From NCBI GenBank assembly GCA_017509985.1, contig JAFWOE010000031.1, positions 1 to 64,000 on the forward strand: a stretch of 64,000 bases of DNA, in the 5' to 3' direction. Below, piece after piece: positions 62,818 to 64,000 of the stretch. The notes beneath the pieces are model-generated. The model searched no databases. It worked only from the letters and a program-made list of their open reading frames with translations, and had not been told where the DNA came from. Every line of letters begins with the position of its first letter. Within the stretch, counting starts at the first letter, position 1. The translations under genes were made by a program, and so were the position numbers. This DNA is from Lachnospiraceae bacterium (GTDB lineage: Bacteria; Bacillota; Clostridia; Lachnospirales; Lachnospiraceae).

Positions 62818-64000
62818 TTTCCAATTGTATCTCTATGAGAGACTTCCCCTTTTCACATGCTTCGACTGCTTCGGTCACGGAGTCCGCCTGAGCTATGACA
62901 AATCCGGCACGGTCACCGCTGCTTCTTATCTCTCCAACCCGTTCTCCGACACCATGGACGATCGAAGCCTGAACGACTCCGGGTATCTTTTCGGCGTCTT
63001 CCGCTCCGCTTACCGCTTTTACAACACCTTTGCCTGTCTCCAGATATCGAATTGCCGATCCTTTTTTCCATTTCGGCTCAAGGTCCGGCTGTTCACCCAG
63101 GGCGATCTGGATGCAGCACTTCACCATGTCGACACCCGTAGAAAGCGGAACAAGGTGTGTTGTAATGCAGTCTCCGCCTAACCGTGCGCCAAGCTCTACG
63201 ATCTTCGGCCCTTCTTTTGTTACTTTGATCTCGGTGTGGGAAGGTCCGTTTTGAATCCCGATGGCTCTGTTTGCTGCAATGGATATCTCTGCAATCTTTC
63301 TTTTTATCTCCCCGCTGAGCTGACTCGGCTGACTGTGGCCCATTTCCACAAAATAAGGAGCTCCTGTGGTCAGTTTGTCCGTAATCTGTATAACCCGGAC
63401 ATCTCCGCCAACTGCCATAGTTTCCACACTTACTTCAGGGCCTTCCATGAATTCTTCCACAACTATTTCTCCTCCCCTGGAGAATTGAGCCGTGTAATCA
63501 AAGGCCTTATCGAGGTCTGCGCCCGGTTCCAGCAGACTGACTCCCCTGGACCCGGAATTATCGGCAGGTTTAAGAATACATTTAAAGCCGGCCGATCTCA
63601 CATTGCTTACGGCGGCCTTGTATTCATTTTTCCCTTTTACACGAAAATAAAGAGGCACGGGAACACCGCTCTCTTTCAGCGCATCTCTCATAAAAGCCTT
63701 GTTTGTCGCCTTCAGAGCAGTGTCCTCGCTGATTCCGATCAAACCCATCTCATGACATACAGCAGCGACCGACTGCATAGGCATATCCGTTGCAAGTGTC
63801 ATGATTCCGTCTATGTGATGTTTCTTGGCAGATTCAACAATAGCAGGCGTATCGATTGTGCTGATAACTTCTTTTATAACTCCGGGAACTTTAAAGCCGA
63901 CTGCCTCTGGATTCATATCCACAGCGATCACTTCAAGTTCCATTTTTCTTGCTGTTTCTATTGCCGGAAGCTGTAATATACCGGCTCCCAGTATCATTAT
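62795..64000 (-). CDS. ATP-grasp ligase (copy 2), partial at window edge
   Basis: About 400 residues are visible; the reading frame stays open at the right edge, and the paralogue has a short extension before the matching glycine-rich strand, so the true start probably lies just outside. It shares LGAGILQLPAIETA, EEFMEGPEVSVE, NGPSHTEIKV and LGGDCITTHLVPLSTGVDM with the gene at 44373. The two copies flank the glycan biosynthetic genes. Each could ligate a carboxylate to an amine. Substrate unknown. Confidence 0.8.
   Translation of the reverse strand: MMILGAGILQLPAIETARKMELEVIAVDMNPEAVGFKVPGVIKEVISTIDTPAIVESAKKHHIDGIMTLATDMPMQSVAAVCHEMGLIGISEDTALKATNKAFMRDALKESGVPVPLYFRVKGKNEYKAAVSNVRSAGFKCILKPADNSGSRGVSLLEPGADLDKAFDYTAQFSRGGEIVVEEFMEGPEVSVETMAVGGDVRVIQITDKLTTGAPYFVEMGHSQPSQLSGEIKRKIAEISIAANRAIGIQNGPSHTEIKVTKEGPKIVELGARLGGDCITTHLVPLSTGVDMVKCCIQIALGEQPDLEPKWKKGSAIRYLETGKGVVKAVSGAEDAEKIPGVVQASIVHGVGERVGEIRSSGDRAGFVIAQADSVTEAVEACEKGKSLIEIQLENDLQKLY

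Overview
The window looks like chromosome from a low-to-middling GC anaerobic Clostridia bacterium, most likely Lachnospiraceae-like. The reasons are a pta-ackA acetate pathway, an [FeFe]-hydrogenase module, ferredoxin-type aldo/keto reductase, short HisG with HisZ, the hup-rqcP-divIC-tilS-hpt-ftsH housekeeping string, TmcAL and the XpaC/TelA pair. Sporulation genes (yabP, yabQ, spoIIE) that often sit inside the rqcP-tilS string are missing, which fits a lineage that does not sporulate. No rRNA, tRNA, CRISPR array or transposase gene was seen.

Layout. 0-11.3 kb (minus strand): TPR/AAA+ protein, glycogen phosphorylase, IleRS, XpaC-like and TelA proteins, and a LysR regulator. 11.4-14.9 kb (plus strand): a single 1154-residue polypeptide joining a molybdopterin oxidoreductase to a complete [FeFe]-hydrogenase catalytic module, divergent from the LysR gene with a T-N11-A dyad between them. 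15-21.4 kb: rpmF, ackA, pta, tmcAL, aldo/keto reductase, a 170-bp element with 14-bp terminal inverted repeats, and a membrane protein of unknown function. 21.5-28.9 kb: a complete histidine operon hisZ-G-D-C-B-H-A-F-IE whose putative promoter lies inside a dyad. 29-37.4 kb: hup-rqcP-divIC-tilS-hpt-ftsH-GH13 amylase-DUF4203-alr. 37.5-40.7 kb: phosphohexomutase and CCA-adding enzyme.

40.7-64 kb (all minus strand, visibly more AT-rich) is a surface-glycan locus running off the right edge. In transcription order it encodes an ATP-grasp ligase, PglC-like initiating transferase, PglD/NeuD-like acyltransferase, SDR, ACP, AMP-forming ligase, thioesterase, LuxE, LuxC, a GT-B-like glycosyltransferase, Wzy, Wzx, PseB, PseC, PseF, PseI, PseG, an epimerase/dehydratase, a second ATP-grasp ligase, a frameshifted MBOAT acyltransferase and an SGNH-like partner. 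The pathway makes a CMP-pseudaminic-acid-type nonulosonate and probably a Wzx/Wzy-assembled polymer.

Two things stand out. One is the Mo-oxidoreductase/[FeFe]-hydrogenase fusion, which may couple H2 directly to an unknown Mo-dependent reaction. The other is a six-gene module inside the glycan operon (ACP, AMP ligase, SDR, thioesterase, LuxE, LuxC). It reproduces the logic of the bioluminescence fatty-acid reductase with no luciferase in the window and presumably makes an acyl, aldehyde or alcohol group for the glycan. All functions are inferred from sequence motifs read by eye; no database search was run.
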